Assembly (NCBI RefSeq): GCF_900112815.1
Contig: NZ_FOND01000025.1
Coordinates: 1 to 61,630, forward strand
Reading direction: 5' to 3'
Source: Blastococcus tunisiensis
Lineage (GTDB): Bacteria > Actinomycetota > Actinomycetes > Mycobacteriales > Geodermatophilaceae
Length of the DNA: 61,630 nucleotides
In this document: positions 34,092 to 42,800 of the stretch, piece by piece
How the letters are laid out: every line of letters starts with the position of its first letter
Numbering within the stretch: position 1 is the first letter of the stretch
Made by a program: the position numbers and the translations under genes
Notes under the pieces: model-generated
What the model was told of the DNA's origin: nothing
The model's input: only the letters and a program-made list of their open reading frames with translations
The model's database searches: none

Positions 34092-35267
34092 TCACAACCC
34101 CAGGATCGAGCCGGCGATGATGGTGCGCTGCACCTCGTTGGAGCCCCCGTAGATGGAGACCTTGCGGTAGTTCAGGTACGACGGCGTCGCGACGCGCGCC
34201 CAGTCGGGGACGTCGGACCCGTCCTCCGCGAAGGAGGCCAGCGAGAGCGGCCCGGCGATGTCCACCACGAGTTCGGTGGCCGCCTGCTGCAGCTCCGAGC
34301 CGCGGAGCTTGAGCACCGACGAGGCGGGGTGCGGCTTGCCGTCGGCGGAGTTGGCGACGACGCGCAGGGCGGTCAGCTCCAGCGCGACGAGCTCGTTCTC
34401 CAGCTCGGCGATCCGGGCGGCCATGCGCGGGTCCTCGGCCAGCGGGCGCCCGCCGGACGTGATCGCCTGCGCGTGCTCCTTCGCCTGCGCGATGAGCCGC
34501 TTGGTGGCGCCCACCCGCGCGATGCCGACGCGCTCGTTGCCGAGCAGGAACTTGGCGTAGTCCCAGCCCCGGTTCTCCTCGCCGATGAGGTTCTCGGCGG
34601 GCACGCGCACGTCCTCGAAGAAGACCTCGTTGACCTCGAAGCCGCCGTCGAGCAGCTCGATCGGCCGGAGCGTGACGCCGGGGGAGTCCATCGGGAAGAC
34701 CAGCATCGAGATGCCGCGCTGCTTCTTCTCCGCGGTCGGGTCGGTGCGGACCAGGCAGAAGATCCAGTCGGCGTACTGGCCGAGCGTGGTCCAGGTCTTC
34801 TGCCCGTTGACCACCCAGTCGTCGCCGTCGCGGACGGCGGTGGTGCGCAGCGAGGCGAGGTCGGAGCCGGCGTCGGGCTCGGAGAAGCCCTGGCACCACC
34901 AGATGTCGAGGTTGGCGGTCTTCGGCAGGAAGCGCTCCTTCTGCTCCTGGTTGCCGAACGCGGCGATGACCGGGCCGATCATGCTGGCGTTGAAGGCCAG
35001 CGGCTCGGGCACCGACGCCAGCTGCATCTCCTCGCGCCAGATGTGGCGCTGCAGCGGCGTCCAGTCCCGCCCGCCCCACTCCACCGGCCAGTGCGGCACG
35101 GCCAGGCCGGCGGCGTTGAGCACCTGCTGGGCCTCGACGTACTGCGCCTTGGTGGGGTGGCGGTGGGCCGCGACGGTGTCGCGGATCTCCTGCGGCACCT
35201 GCGTGGTGAAGAAGGTCCGCATCTCCTCCCGGAAGGCTTCGAGCTCCGGGGACAGCTGCAACCGCAT
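34092..35267 (-). CDS. Acyl-CoA dehydrogenase, large-type subunit of a heteromeric pair
   Basis: 391 residues. FAD and substrate motifs are clear: WWCQGFSEPDAGSDLASLRT near 125-144, WVVNGQKTWTTLGQYADWIF near 155 and YGGSNEVQRTIIAGSILGL at the C-terminus. The position usually filled by the catalytic Glu in IYEGT reads IYGGS, so the base must come from elsewhere, as in isovaleryl-CoA-type and PimC-type enzymes. The ATG at 35267 begins MRLQLSPELEAFREEMRTFF, a typical start. It forms a two-gene operon with the small subunit, just upstream of the aromatic island. Confidence 0.9.
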   Translation of the reverse strand: MRLQLSPELEAFREEMRTFFTTQVPQEIRDTVAAHRHPTKAQYVEAQQVLNAAGLAVPHWPVEWGGRDWTPLQRHIWREEMQLASVPEPLAFNASMIGPVIAAFGNQEQKERFLPKTANLDIWWCQGFSEPDAGSDLASLRTTAVRDGDDWVVNGQKTWTTLGQYADWIFCLVRTDPTAEKKQRGISMLVFPMDSPGVTLRPIELLDGGFEVNEVFFEDVRVPAENLIGEENRGWDYAKFLLGNERVGIARVGATKRLIAQAKEHAQAITSGGRPLAEDPRMAARIAELENELVALELTALRVVANSADGKPHPASSVLKLRGSELQQAATELVVDIAGPLSLASFAEDGSDVPDWARVATPSYLNYRKVSIYGGSNEVQRTIIAGSILGL

Positions 35268-35342
35268 CGGTCCTCATTCCTGACGGCGGCGCTACGGGTC
35301 GCGCGTTGCCGTCTCGACGTGTACTCGCGACGATCCCACATC

Positions 35343-35360
35343 GGCTACCGGCCGGTAGCC
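35343..35360. promoter_or_regulatory. Perfect 18-bp palindrome upstream of the acyl-CoA dehydrogenase operon
   Basis: GGCTACCGG-CCGGTAGCC is an uninterrupted palindrome 76 bp before the large-subunit start codon and about 125 bp after the pobA stop. With no loop it is more like a dimeric protein-binding site than a terminator. The region 35268-35485 holds no gene. Confidence 0.45.
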
Positions 35361-35485
35361 CTGGCCTCGGGACGGTCGTCCGCGCCGTCGCGGACCGCAC
35401 AACGACGGCGTCGGCCGGTGCAGCGCAGCGCACAACCACCGGCCCCGTGCCCGGGACGAGCGGCCGGCGGATCCGGCCCGGCCGG

Positions 35486-36658
35486 TCAGGCGTCGAGCGG
35501 CAGGCCGGTGTAGTTCTCGGCCAGCTCGCGGGCCGCGGGCTCGGAGGAGCACACCCGGCGCAGCTGGGAGAGCTGCAGCTCGGCGTCGAAGTCGTCGCCG
35601 GAGCGGTGCAGCATCGAGGTCATGTACCAGGAGAAGTGGGTGCACCGCCAGACGCGGGCGAGGGCGCGGTCGGAGTAGCTGTCGACCAGGTCGGACCGCT
35701 GCTCCGTCAGCAGCCGGACGAGGGCGGAGGCCAGCAGGGTCACGTCGGCCACGGCGAGGTTGAGCCCCTTGGCCCCGGTGGGCGGCACGATGTGGGCGGC
35801 GTCGCCGGCCAGGAAGAGTCGTCCCCGGCGCATCGGCGCGCTGACGAAGGAGCGCATCGGCAGCACCGACTTCTCGGTGATGGTGCCGGTGCTGATCTCC
35901 CAGCCGTCGAGGGCGAAGCGCGTCGCGAGGTTCGCCCAGATCCGGTCGTCGGACCAGTCCTCGATCTTCTCCGAGGGGTCGACCTGCAGGTACAGCCGGG
36001 AGACCTTCGGCGAGCGCATCGAGTAGAGCGCGAACCCGTCGGGGTGCCAGGAGTAGATGAGCTCGTCGGTGGCCGGGGCGGCGTCGGCCAGGATGCCGAG
36101 CCACGCGTAGGGGTAGGTGCGCTCCCAGACCCGACCGGCCCGGGCCTGCTGGACGACGGGGCGCGACGGGCCGTGGAAGCCGTCGGTACCGGCGATCACC
36201 GCGCACTCGAGCACCTGCGGCGTGCCGTCGGCGTCGGTGAAGTGGATCCGCGGGTGCTGGGTGTCGACGTCCTGGAGCACGACCCCGGAGACGTCGAAGA
36301 GCAGCGGCGGGCCGCCGTCCAGCTGCGCCGCGATGAGGTCCTTGGTGACCTCGGTCTGCCCGTAGACCCAGACGGTGCGGCCGCACAGCTCCGGGAAGTC
36401 CAGCTTGTGCCGGGTGCCGGGGTACTGCAGGTAGATGCCGGAGTGCTCCAGCCCCTCGCGGCGCAGCCGGTCGCCCAGGCCGACGTCGGTCAGCGTGTCG
36501 ACCGTGTGCTGCTCGAGGATGCCGGCCCGGATCCGGGCCTCGACGTACTCCCGCGAACGGCTCTCGAGGACGACGTTGTCGATGCCCTGCAGCGTCAGGA
36601 GCCGGGACAGGAGGAGACCGGCCGGACCGGCCCCGATGATGCCTACCTGGGTGCGCAC
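35486..36658 (-). CDS. pobA: 4-hydroxybenzoate 3-monooxygenase
   Basis: 390 residues, the usual PHBH length. The FAD motif IIGAGPAGLLLSRLL is at 7-21, the flavin hydroxylase motif IAGTDGFHGPSRPVV is near 155-169, and LAGDAAHIVPPTGAKGLNLA is near 280-299. YPYAWLGILAD near 185 is the conserved substrate-pocket stretch. It converts 4-hydroxybenzoate plus NAD(P)H and O2 to protocatechuate in the cytoplasm. The GTG at 36658 gives the normal MRTQVGIIGAG start and has only a weak ribosome site. A palindromic IclR-type site lies 45 bp upstream, overlapping the iclR stop codon. Confidence 0.95.
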   Translation of the reverse strand: MRTQVGIIGAGPAGLLLSRLLTLQGIDNVVLESRSREYVEARIRAGILEQHTVDTLTDVGLGDRLRREGLEHSGIYLQYPGTRHKLDFPELCGRTVWVYGQTEVTKDLIAAQLDGGPPLLFDVSGVVLQDVDTQHPRIHFTDADGTPQVLECAVIAGTDGFHGPSRPVVQQARAGRVWERTYPYAWLGILADAAPATDELIYSWHPDGFALYSMRSPKVSRLYLQVDPSEKIEDWSDDRIWANLATRFALDGWEISTGTITEKSVLPMRSFVSAPMRRGRLFLAGDAAHIVPPTGAKGLNLAVADVTLLASALVRLLTEQRSDLVDSYSDRALARVWRCTHFSWYMTSMLHRSGDDFDAELQLSQLRRVCSSEPAARELAENYTGLPLDA

Positions 36659-36702
36659 GTACCGAGTGTGACCGCCACGACGGCCGGCTGGGAACGCCGA
36701 GC

Positions 36703-36717
36703 TTCCGCTCAGTGGAA
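36703..36717. promoter_or_regulatory. IclR-type operator upstream of pobA
   Basis: TTCC-GCTCAGT-GGAA. It differs from the site at 37495-37509 at only two of 15 positions and overlaps the stop codon of the iclR gene, 45 bp before the pobA start. The TTCC/GGAA arms are typical of IclR-family sites. Confidence 0.65.
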
Positions 36718-37485
36718 ATCGTGCGCGCGGGCCAGCTCCCGGCCGATGCCCCGGGCGGCGACCTGCAGCACCGGGACGAGGCGGGGCAGGTCCCGGCGGT
36801 GCGGCGGCACGACGATGCCCAGCGCCGCGACGACGACGGGGCCACCGCGTCGCTCGACCTGCACCGGCACCGCAAGCGACGCCGCCCCCGCGGACATCTC
36901 CTCCGACGTCCGGGCGTACTGCCGGCGGCGGACCTCGGTCAGCTCCCGGCGCAGCCGGCCGGGCTCGACCAGCGTGTGCCGCGTCTGGCGGGCGGGGGAG
37001 CGCAGCGCGAGCTCCACGACCTCGGGAGGGGCCGCGGCCAGCAGCACCTTGCCCACCCCGGTCGCGTGCAGCGGCAGCCGGCTGCCCACCTGGCTGACGA
37101 TGGGCACCGACTCGCGGCCGGAGATGCGTTCGACGTACAGCGCCTGCAGGCCCTCCCGGACGGCGAGGTGCACGGTGTCGCGGATCGTGGTGTGCAGGTC
37201 CTGCAGGAAGGGCGCGGCCACCTGGCGCAGCTCCATCTGCACCGGTGCCAGCAGGCCCAGGTCCCAGAGCTTGCGGCCGATCTCGTAGCGGCCGTCGGGC
37301 CGCCGGATCAGCGCCCCCCAGTCGGCCAGCTCGCCGAGCAGCCGGTGGGCCGTGGCGAGCGGGGTGCCCGACCGCTCCGCGATCTCGGAGAGGGACAGCC
37401 GCGGGGCGGCGCTGTCGAACGCGTCGAGGATCCCCAGGGCGCGCGAGGTCACCGAGCGACCGGGCGTGCCGCTGTGGCCGGCCAT
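36709..37485 (-). CDS. IclR-family regulator of pobA and pca genes
   Basis: 258 residues. The N-terminal winged helix covers about 10-75 (LSLSEIAERSGTPLATAHRL), and the C-terminal effector domain about 85-250 (TVHLAVREGLQALYVERISG; SRLPLHATGVGKVLLA). It is divergent from pcaHGBDC and lies immediately upstream of pobA on its own strand. IclR proteins of this position (PcaR, PcaU, PobR types) respond to protocatechuate, 4-hydroxybenzoate or beta-ketoadipate. The ATG at 37485 follows AAGGAG. It is flanked on both sides by copies of the same palindrome, its likely binding site. Confidence 0.9.
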   Translation of the reverse strand: MAGHSGTPGRSVTSRALGILDAFDSAAPRLSLSEIAERSGTPLATAHRLLGELADWGALIRRPDGRYEIGRKLWDLGLLAPVQMELRQVAAPFLQDLHTTIRDTVHLAVREGLQALYVERISGRESVPIVSQVGSRLPLHATGVGKVLLAAAPPEVVELALRSPARQTRHTLVEPGRLRRELTEVRRRQYARTSEEMSAGAASLAVPVQVERRGGPVVVAALGIVVPPHRRDLPRLVPVLQVAARGIGRELARAHDFH

Positions 37486-37494
37486 CGACACTCC

Positions 37495-37509
37495 TTCCGA
37501 CCAGTGGAA
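37495..37509. promoter_or_regulatory. IclR-type operator in the iclR/pcaH divergent promoter
   Basis: TTCC-GACCAGT-GGAA, 10 bp upstream of the iclR start codon and 45 bp before pcaH. A possible pcaH promoter follows: TTGGGG (37518-37523), 18 bp, TACCGT (37542-37547). The site sits where it could control both directions. Confidence 0.65.
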
Positions 37510-37554
37510 GTCTGGACTTGGGGCAGCGTAGCCGCCCGCCGTACCGTCCGGGGC

Positions 37555-38301
37555 ATGACCGGGACCACCTCCGGTAGTCGGCTGCACCTGCCGCGCTACC
37601 TGCGCGAGGACGACTCGCTGCGCACCCCCGTCGGGTTCCCCGACTACAAGAGCACCGGCCTCCGCGCCCCGCTGCGGACGCCGGTCGACCTGCCGCAACG
37701 GCTGACCGAGGTCACCGGACCGGTGCTCGGCGAGGACCGGGTGAAGGCCGAGGACGCCGACCTGACGCTGCGCAACGGTGGCGAGGCGGTCGGCCAGCGC
37801 ATCCTCGTGTACGGGCGGGTGCTCGACAGCGACGGCCGCCCGGTGCCCGACGCGCTGGTCGAGGTGTGGCAGGCCAACGCGGGCGGGCGCTACCGGCACG
37901 TCGTGGACGTCTTCCCGGCGCCGCTGGACCCGCACTTCGACGGGCTGGGCCGGGTGATGACCGACAGCCTCGGCCGGTACGAGTTCATGACGATCAAGCC
38001 CGGCGCCTACCCGTGGGGCAACCACCACAACGCCTGGCGGCCGGCGCACATCCACTTCTCGCTGTTCGGGCGGGCGTTCACCCAGCGCCTGGTCACCCAG
38101 ATGTACTTCCCGGACGACCAGCTGTTCGGTCAGGACCCGATCTTCAACGCGATCCCGGCCGCGGCGCGGCACCGCGCGATCAGCCAGTTCAGCCTCGAGC
38201 GGACCGTGGACAACTGGGCGCTGGCCTTCGAGTGGAACATCGTGCTGCGCGGCACCGACCAGACCCCGTTCGAGACCGAGGACGACGGAGACGTGGCGTG
38301 A
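37555..38301 (+). CDS. pcaH: Protocatechuate 3,4-dioxygenase, beta subunit
   Basis: 248 residues. The dioxygenase core carries the ferric-ion ligands: a Tyr in GGRYRHVVD near 113, a Tyr in GAYPWGN near 152 and two His in PAHIHFSLFG near 165 and 167. VEVWQANAGG is the family signature. The enzyme cleaves protocatechuate between the hydroxyls to 3-carboxy-cis,cis-muconate, with PcaG as partner. The ATG at 37555 begins the pca operon; its stop overlaps the pcaG start by one base. Confidence 0.96.
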   Translation: MTGTTSGSRLHLPRYLREDDSLRTPVGFPDYKSTGLRAPLRTPVDLPQRLTEVTGPVLGEDRVKAEDADLTLRNGGEAVGQRILVYGRVLDSDGRPVPDALVEVWQANAGGRYRHVVDVFPAPLDPHFDGLGRVMTDSLGRYEFMTIKPGAYPWGNHHNAWRPAHIHFSLFGRAFTQRLVTQMYFPDDQLFGQDPIFNAIPAAARHRAISQFSLERTVDNWALAFEWNIVLRGTDQTPFETEDDGDVA

Positions 38302-38951
38302 TGACGACGGACCCGCTGCACGTCCCGGACGTCTCCGAGCCCTACCAGCCGCTGCCCGGGCGCACCCGGCACACCGGCTTCCTGACCGGCCCGCTGCGGC
38401 TCGGCACCAGCCCGAGCGCGACCGTCGGGCCGTACCTGGCCATCGGCCTGACCTGGCCGGACGGCATCTGGGCCGCGGAGGAGGGCACCGAGGGCGGCGT
38501 GTGGCTCCGCGGCCGGGTGTTCGACGGGGCGGGTGACGTCGTCCCCGACGCCATGGTGGAGACGTGGCAGGCCGACCCGGACGGCGGCTTCCCCTCGCCC
38601 GAGGACCCGCGCGGTGCGGCGACCTACCCCGGCTTCCGCGGCTTCGCCCGCGCGCAGACCCTCACCGGTGAGTTCGGCATCTTCACCCTCAAGCCGGGCC
38701 GGGTGCCCGACGGCGAGGGTGGGTTGCAGGCGCCGCACGTCGACGTCTCGATCTTCGCCCGGGGCATCCTCGACCGGGTGGTCACCCGGATCTACTTCGC
38801 CGACGAGGCCGACGCCAACGCCGAGGACGTCGTCCTGCGCGGGCTGCCCGAGGACCGGCGGCGCACGCTGGTCGCCGAGCGGACCGACGACGGCTACCGG
38901 TTCGACGTCCACCTCCAGGGCGATCAGGAGACGGTGTTCTTCGCGGTATGA
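38301..38951 (+). CDS. pcaG: Protocatechuate 3,4-dioxygenase, alpha subunit
   Basis: 216 residues of the same fold as PcaH (VWLRGRVFDGAGDVVPDAMV; VETWQADPDGGFPSPEDP; APHVDVSIFARGILDRVVTR). The His ligands of the beta subunit are replaced, as HVDVSIF, so it is the non-catalytic alpha chain that helps form the substrate pocket. The ATG at 38301 overlaps the pcaH TGA (TGATG), suggesting coupled synthesis of equal amounts. Confidence 0.95.
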   Translation: MTTDPLHVPDVSEPYQPLPGRTRHTGFLTGPLRLGTSPSATVGPYLAIGLTWPDGIWAAEEGTEGGVWLRGRVFDGAGDVVPDAMVETWQADPDGGFPSPEDPRGAATYPGFRGFARAQTLTGEFGIFTLKPGRVPDGEGGLQAPHVDVSIFARGILDRVVTRIYFADEADANAEDVVLRGLPEDRRRTLVAERTDDGYRFDVHLQGDQETVFFAV

Positions 38952-38994
38952 CGCTGCGGGCACGGTATGAAGTCCTCGTGACCGGGACCCACGC

Positions 38995-40317
38995 GTGAGC
39001 GGACTGTTCGACGGGACCTTCGCGCGGGGCGGCGCGGCCGCGGCCGTGTCCGACCCGGCGTGGATCGACGCGCTGCTCGACGTCGAGGCGGCGCTGGCCC
39101 GGGCGGCGGCCCGCACGGGCCTGGTCCCGGCGACGGCCGCCGACGCCGTCACCCGGGCGTGCGCCGAACCGGCCGGGCTGGACCTCGCCACGGTCGTGGC
39201 ACGGGCCGCCGACGCCGGGAACCCGGTGCCGCCGCTGGTGCGGGTGCTGCAGGACGCCGTCGGGCCCGACGCGGCCCGGGCGGTGCACGTCGGTGCGACC
39301 AGCCAGGACGTGCTCGACACCGCCCTGGTCCTCGTCGCCCGCCGTGCGGTGTCGGCGATCGACCGGGACCTCGCCGTGGCGGCCGAGGCCGCCGCGGAGC
39401 TGGCCCGGGCACACCGCGACGACGTCGTCATGGGCCGCACGCTCCTGCAGCAGGCGCTGCCGACGACCTTCGGCCTCAAGGCCGCCGGCTGGCTGACCGG
39501 CCTCGAGGGCGCCCGTGCCCGCCTGCTCGCCGTGGACGCGTCCCTGCCGGTGCAGTACGGGGGCGCCGTCGGCACGCTCGCCGCGAGCGAGGGCTCCGGC
39601 GTGGACCTGCGCGGCGCGCTGGCCGCCGAGCTGGGGCTGGCCACCACCCCGCTGGCCTGGCACACCGTGCGCCTGCCCGTCGCCGACCTCGCCGGCGCCC
39701 TCGGGACGGCGGCGGGGGTGCTGGCCACCGTGGCCGTCGACGTCGTCCTCATGGCCCAGACGGAGGTGGGCGAGGTCAGCGAGGGCGGCGCCCGCGGCGG
39801 CTCCTCGGCGATGCCGCACAAGCACAACCCGGTGGCCGCGATCTCGGCCCGTGCCTGCGCGCGGCGGGCCCCCGGCCTGGTCGCGACCCTGCTCGGCGCC
39901 ATGGAGCAGGAGCACGAGCGCTCCGCCGGCGCCTGGCACAGCGAGTGGCCGACCCTCGGCGACCTGCTGGCCACCGTCGGCTCGGCCGCCGCGTGGCTGG
40001 GGGAGTGCCTGGCCGACCTCCGCCCCGACACCGCCCGGATGGCCGAGAACGTCGCGGCCGCGCGGGACCCGGAGCTGGCCGGAGCCGTGGCCGACGCCCT
40101 CACCGCCTCCCTCGGCCGGGGAGCCGCGCACGACGCGGCGGCCGAGGCGGTCCGCGAGGCCCGTCGCACCCGGCGGCCGCTGGCCGAGGTGCTCGCCGAC
40201 CGACCGGACGTCGACGTCCGATCCCTCCTCCCGGGCGCACCGGACGTCGGCGAGGCGCCGGCCCAGGTGGACGCCGTGCTCGCCGACTACGACCGCCGTA
40301 CGGGAAGGACGTCGTGA
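38995..40317 (+). CDS. pcaB: 3-carboxy-cis,cis-muconate cycloisomerase
   Basis: 440 residues of the fumarase/aspartase superfamily. The signature GGSSAMPHKHNPVAAI lies near 266-281 and contains the catalytic Ser loop; HVGATSQDVLDTALVL is near 98, and WHSEWPTLGDLLA later. It converts 3-carboxymuconate to gamma-carboxymuconolactone. The GTG at 38995 gives the normal start MSGLFDGTF. A gap of 43 bp separates it from pcaG, and its stop overlaps the pcaD start by 4 bp. Confidence 0.95.
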   Translation: MSGLFDGTFARGGAAAAVSDPAWIDALLDVEAALARAAARTGLVPATAADAVTRACAEPAGLDLATVVARAADAGNPVPPLVRVLQDAVGPDAARAVHVGATSQDVLDTALVLVARRAVSAIDRDLAVAAEAAAELARAHRDDVVMGRTLLQQALPTTFGLKAAGWLTGLEGARARLLAVDASLPVQYGGAVGTLAASEGSGVDLRGALAAELGLATTPLAWHTVRLPVADLAGALGTAAGVLATVAVDVVLMAQTEVGEVSEGGARGGSSAMPHKHNPVAAISARACARRAPGLVATLLGAMEQEHERSAGAWHSEWPTLGDLLATVGSAAAWLGECLADLRPDTARMAENVAAARDPELAGAVADALTASLGRGAAHDAAAEAVREARRTRRPLAEVLADRPDVDVRSLLPGAPDVGEAPAQVDAVLADYDRRTGRTS

Positions 40318-41090
40318 CCGCCGTCGAGGTCTCCTGGTCCGAGGCGGGGCCGGCCGACGCGCCGGTCGTCGTCCTCTCCAACTCCCTCGGCGCGAGCCGG
40401 GCCATGTGGGACCCGCAGGTGCCGGCCCTGGCCGAGCGGTTCCGGGTCATCACCTACGACACCCGCGGGCACGGCGCGTCGCCGGTGCCGCCGGGCCCGT
40501 ACTCCCTCGACGACCTGGTCGACGACGTGCTGGCCCTGCTCGACCGGCTCGGCGTCGAGCGGGCGCACCTCGCCGGCCTGTCCCTCGGCGGGATGATCGG
40601 CATGCGGCTGGCCGCGCGCGAGCCCGGTCGGCTGGATCGGCTGGCGCTGCTGTGCACGTCGGCGCTGCTCGGGCCGCGGCAGAACTGGCTGGACCGCGCG
40701 CGGACCGCCCGCAGCGAGGGCACCGCGTCGCTGGCCCCCGTCGTCGTCAGCCGGTGGTTCACCCCCGGGTTCGCGGCCACCGACCCGGCGACGGTCGACC
40801 GGATGCAGGCGATGATCGCTGCCCAGCCCGGCGAGGGCTACGCCGGCTGTTGCGAGGCGATCGCCGACATGGATCTGCTCGCCGACCTGCCGTCGATCAG
40901 CGCCCCGACCCTGGTGATCAGCGCCCGCGAGGACCCGGCGACGCCGCCCGAGCACCAGCAGGCGATCGCCGAGGGCATCCCGGGCGCCGAGCTCCTGACG
41001 GTCAGCCCGGGCGCGCACCTGGCCAACGTCGAGCAGCCGCTGCGGGTGACCGGGGCGCTGCTCGAGCACTTCGACGGAGGAACCCGATGA
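40314..41090 (+). CDS. pcaD: 3-oxoadipate enol-lactonase
   Basis: 258 residues of alpha/beta-hydrolase fold. The nucleophile elbow is GLSLGG near 87-92, the oxyanion region is SNSLGASRAMWDPQVPAL near 22-39, the acid is in ISAREDPATPPE, and the catalytic His in SPGAHLANVEQP. It opens 3-oxoadipate enol-lactone to 3-oxoadipate. In many actinobacteria PcaD is fused with PcaC as PcaL; here they are separate but overlap by 4 bp. The GTG at 40314 follows GGAAGGA. Confidence 0.94.
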   Translation: MTAVEVSWSEAGPADAPVVVLSNSLGASRAMWDPQVPALAERFRVITYDTRGHGASPVPPGPYSLDDLVDDVLALLDRLGVERAHLAGLSLGGMIGMRLAAREPGRLDRLALLCTSALLGPRQNWLDRARTARSEGTASLAPVVVSRWFTPGFAATDPATVDRMQAMIAAQPGEGYAGCCEAIADMDLLADLPSISAPTLVISAREDPATPPEHQQAIAEGIPGAELLTVSPGAHLANVEQPLRVTGALLEHFDGGTR

Positions 41091-41488
41091 GCGAGCCGAC
41101 CACGGACGACGCCCGCCGCGAGGCCGGGATGCGGACCCGGCGGGAGGTGCTCGGCGACGCGTGGGTGGACCGCGCCGTCGCGGGCACGACGCCGTTCACC
41201 GCCGCCTTCCAGGACTTCATCACCCGCACCGCCTGGGGTGATCTCTGGCAGCGCCCGGGCCTCGCCCGCCGCGACCGCAGCCTGATGACGCTGTCGATCA
41301 CCATCGCGCTGCGGCACTGGGAGGAGTTCGCACTGCACGTGCGGGCGGCGAAGAACAACGGGCTCACCGACGAGGAGATCGCCGAGGTCATCCAGCACGC
41401 GGCGATCTACGCCGGCGTCCCGGCGGCCAACCACGCGTTCAAGGTGGCCGCGCCCATCCTCGAGGAGCTCCGCGGCACCACCGCCTGA
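41087..41488 (+). CDS. pcaC: 4-carboxymuconolactone decarboxylase
   Basis: 133 residues of the carboxymuconolactone decarboxylase/AhpD fold. AGMRTRREVLGDAWVDRAV begins the family pattern, and EFALHVRAAKNNGLTDEEIA then EVIQHAAIYAGVPAANHAFK hold the conserved Glu and His residues. It removes CO2 from gamma-carboxymuconolactone to give 3-oxoadipate enol-lactone, the PcaD substrate. The ATG at 41087 overlaps the pcaD stop and follows GGAGG. It is the last gene of the pcaHGBDC operon and is followed by a hairpin. Confidence 0.95.
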   Translation: MSEPTTDDARREAGMRTRREVLGDAWVDRAVAGTTPFTAAFQDFITRTAWGDLWQRPGLARRDRSLMTLSITIALRHWEEFALHVRAAKNNGLTDEEIAEVIQHAAIYAGVPAANHAFKVAAPILEELRGTTA

Positions 41489-41490
41489 AC

Positions 41491-41526
41491 CGGGCCCGCG
41501 ACGACGGTCCCCGACGGGTCGGCCCG
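41491..41526. terminator. Hairpin between converging pcaC and P450 genes
   Basis: CGGGCC (41491-41496) pairs with GGCCCG (41521-41526), with further partial pairing inside. It lies three bases after the pcaC stop and 38 bp before the P450 stop. Confidence 0.4.
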
Positions 41527-41563
41527 CCGCCATGGCGACGGTCCGCGGCTCGTCGGCAGCCCG

Positions 41564-42775
41564 TCAGTCCACGTGGAGCCGCAGGGGGATGCTCTCCCAG
41601 GAGCGCAGGGTGTTGTTGAGGTGCCGCGCGGTCGGGCCGGCCAGCTCGATGGAGCGGACCCGGCGGGCCAGTGCCGTGAGCAGGGCCTCGGACTCCAGCC
41701 GGGCCACGTGCTGCCCGGCGCACTGGTGGATGCCCATGCCGAAGCCGACATGGCCGGACGGGTCGCGGGACAGGTCGAAGGAGTCCGGGTCGTCCCACCG
41801 CCGCGGGTCGCGGTTGGCCGCACCCAGGAACATCAGGATCTTGCTGCCGTCGGGGACGACGTGGTCACCCACCCGCACGTCGGTGGTGGCGGTGCGGAAG
41901 AAGGTCTGCACCGGCGACTCCCAGCGCACCGCCTCGTCGAACGCCACCCGCGCCAGCGAGGGCTGCTCGCGCAGCCGTTCCCACTGGCCGGGGTGGGTGG
42001 CGAAGGCGTAGAGGACGGCGGACAGCCCGTGCACCGTGGTGTCCACCCCGGCGGTGAGCAGCGAGCGGACGATCAGCGGTGCCTGCTCCGGGGTGATCTC
42101 GCCGCGGTCGCTGGCCGCCCAGATGGAGGCGCCGAACCCCTCGGGCGCCAGGGCCTCCCGGCGGCACACCGACGCCACCCAGCCGGACAGCTCGGCGACG
42201 CGGGGTGCGCCCCTGGCGACGAGGTCGTTGTCCGGACCGAAGGCGTTGAACGCGTGGTCGCCGTAGGGGAGGAGGTTCTCCCGGCCCTCCTGGGGCAGCC
42301 CGACCGCGTCCGGGAAGACGCGGAGCGGGAAGGCCGACGTCAGGACGGGGACGGCGTCGAACTCCGTGCCGGCGGACAGCACCTCGTCCACCAGTACCTC
42401 GGCGTCGGCGATCCAGCGGTCGCGCAGCCTGCGCAGCGCCCGCGGGCTGAGCACCGAGGTCAGCACGCGGCGCGGGGCGTCGTGCTTCGGCGGATCGGCC
42501 TCCAGCAGCAGGCTCGGCGGTCGCCAGGGCTTCTCGAACCGGAAGTTGGACAGCCCCACCCCGGCGCCCGACTGGAACTCCTGCCAGTCGACGAGCGCGG
42601 CGTGCACCTCCGCGTACCGGGCCATCGCGTACACGTCGTACCTGCTCAGGTGGACCATCGGGCCGGCCTCGCGCAGGGCGGCCTGCAGCGGGAGCGGGTC
42701 CTCGAGCACGGCGTGGTCGAAGGGGTCGGCGTCGCTCGTCGGGAGGCCGGTGCTCGAGCCCAGGGTGGCGGTCAT
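41564..42775 (-). CDS. Cytochrome P450, CYP199A-like (para-substituted benzoate oxygenase)
   Basis: 403 residues. P450 motifs are intact: AGVDTT in helix I near 242, EAVR (ExxR), and the heme loop FGMGIHQCAGQ with Cys near 351. Long stretches resemble CYP199A enzymes as I remember them: EKPWRPPSLLLEADPPKHD, VFPDAVGLPQEGRENLLPY, FNAFGPDNDL and ESPVQTFFRTATTDV. CYP199A proteins O-demethylate 4-methoxybenzoate and oxidise other para-substituted benzoates. Here it sits between the pca operon and its own reductase, so 4-hydroxybenzoate for PobA is the expected product. The ATG at 42775 follows AGGAGC. Confidence 0.9.
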   Translation of the reverse strand: MTATLGSSTGLPTSDADPFDHAVLEDPLPLQAALREAGPMVHLSRYDVYAMARYAEVHAALVDWQEFQSGAGVGLSNFRFEKPWRPPSLLLEADPPKHDAPRRVLTSVLSPRALRRLRDRWIADAEVLVDEVLSAGTEFDAVPVLTSAFPLRVFPDAVGLPQEGRENLLPYGDHAFNAFGPDNDLVARGAPRVAELSGWVASVCRREALAPEGFGASIWAASDRGEITPEQAPLIVRSLLTAGVDTTVHGLSAVLYAFATHPGQWERLREQPSLARVAFDEAVRWESPVQTFFRTATTDVRVGDHVVPDGSKILMFLGAANRDPRRWDDPDSFDLSRDPSGHVGFGMGIHQCAGQHVARLESEALLTALARRVRSIELAGPTARHLNNTLRSWESIPLRLHVD

Positions 42776-42800
42776 GGGAGCTCCTCGGGAGGGTGGGGGT

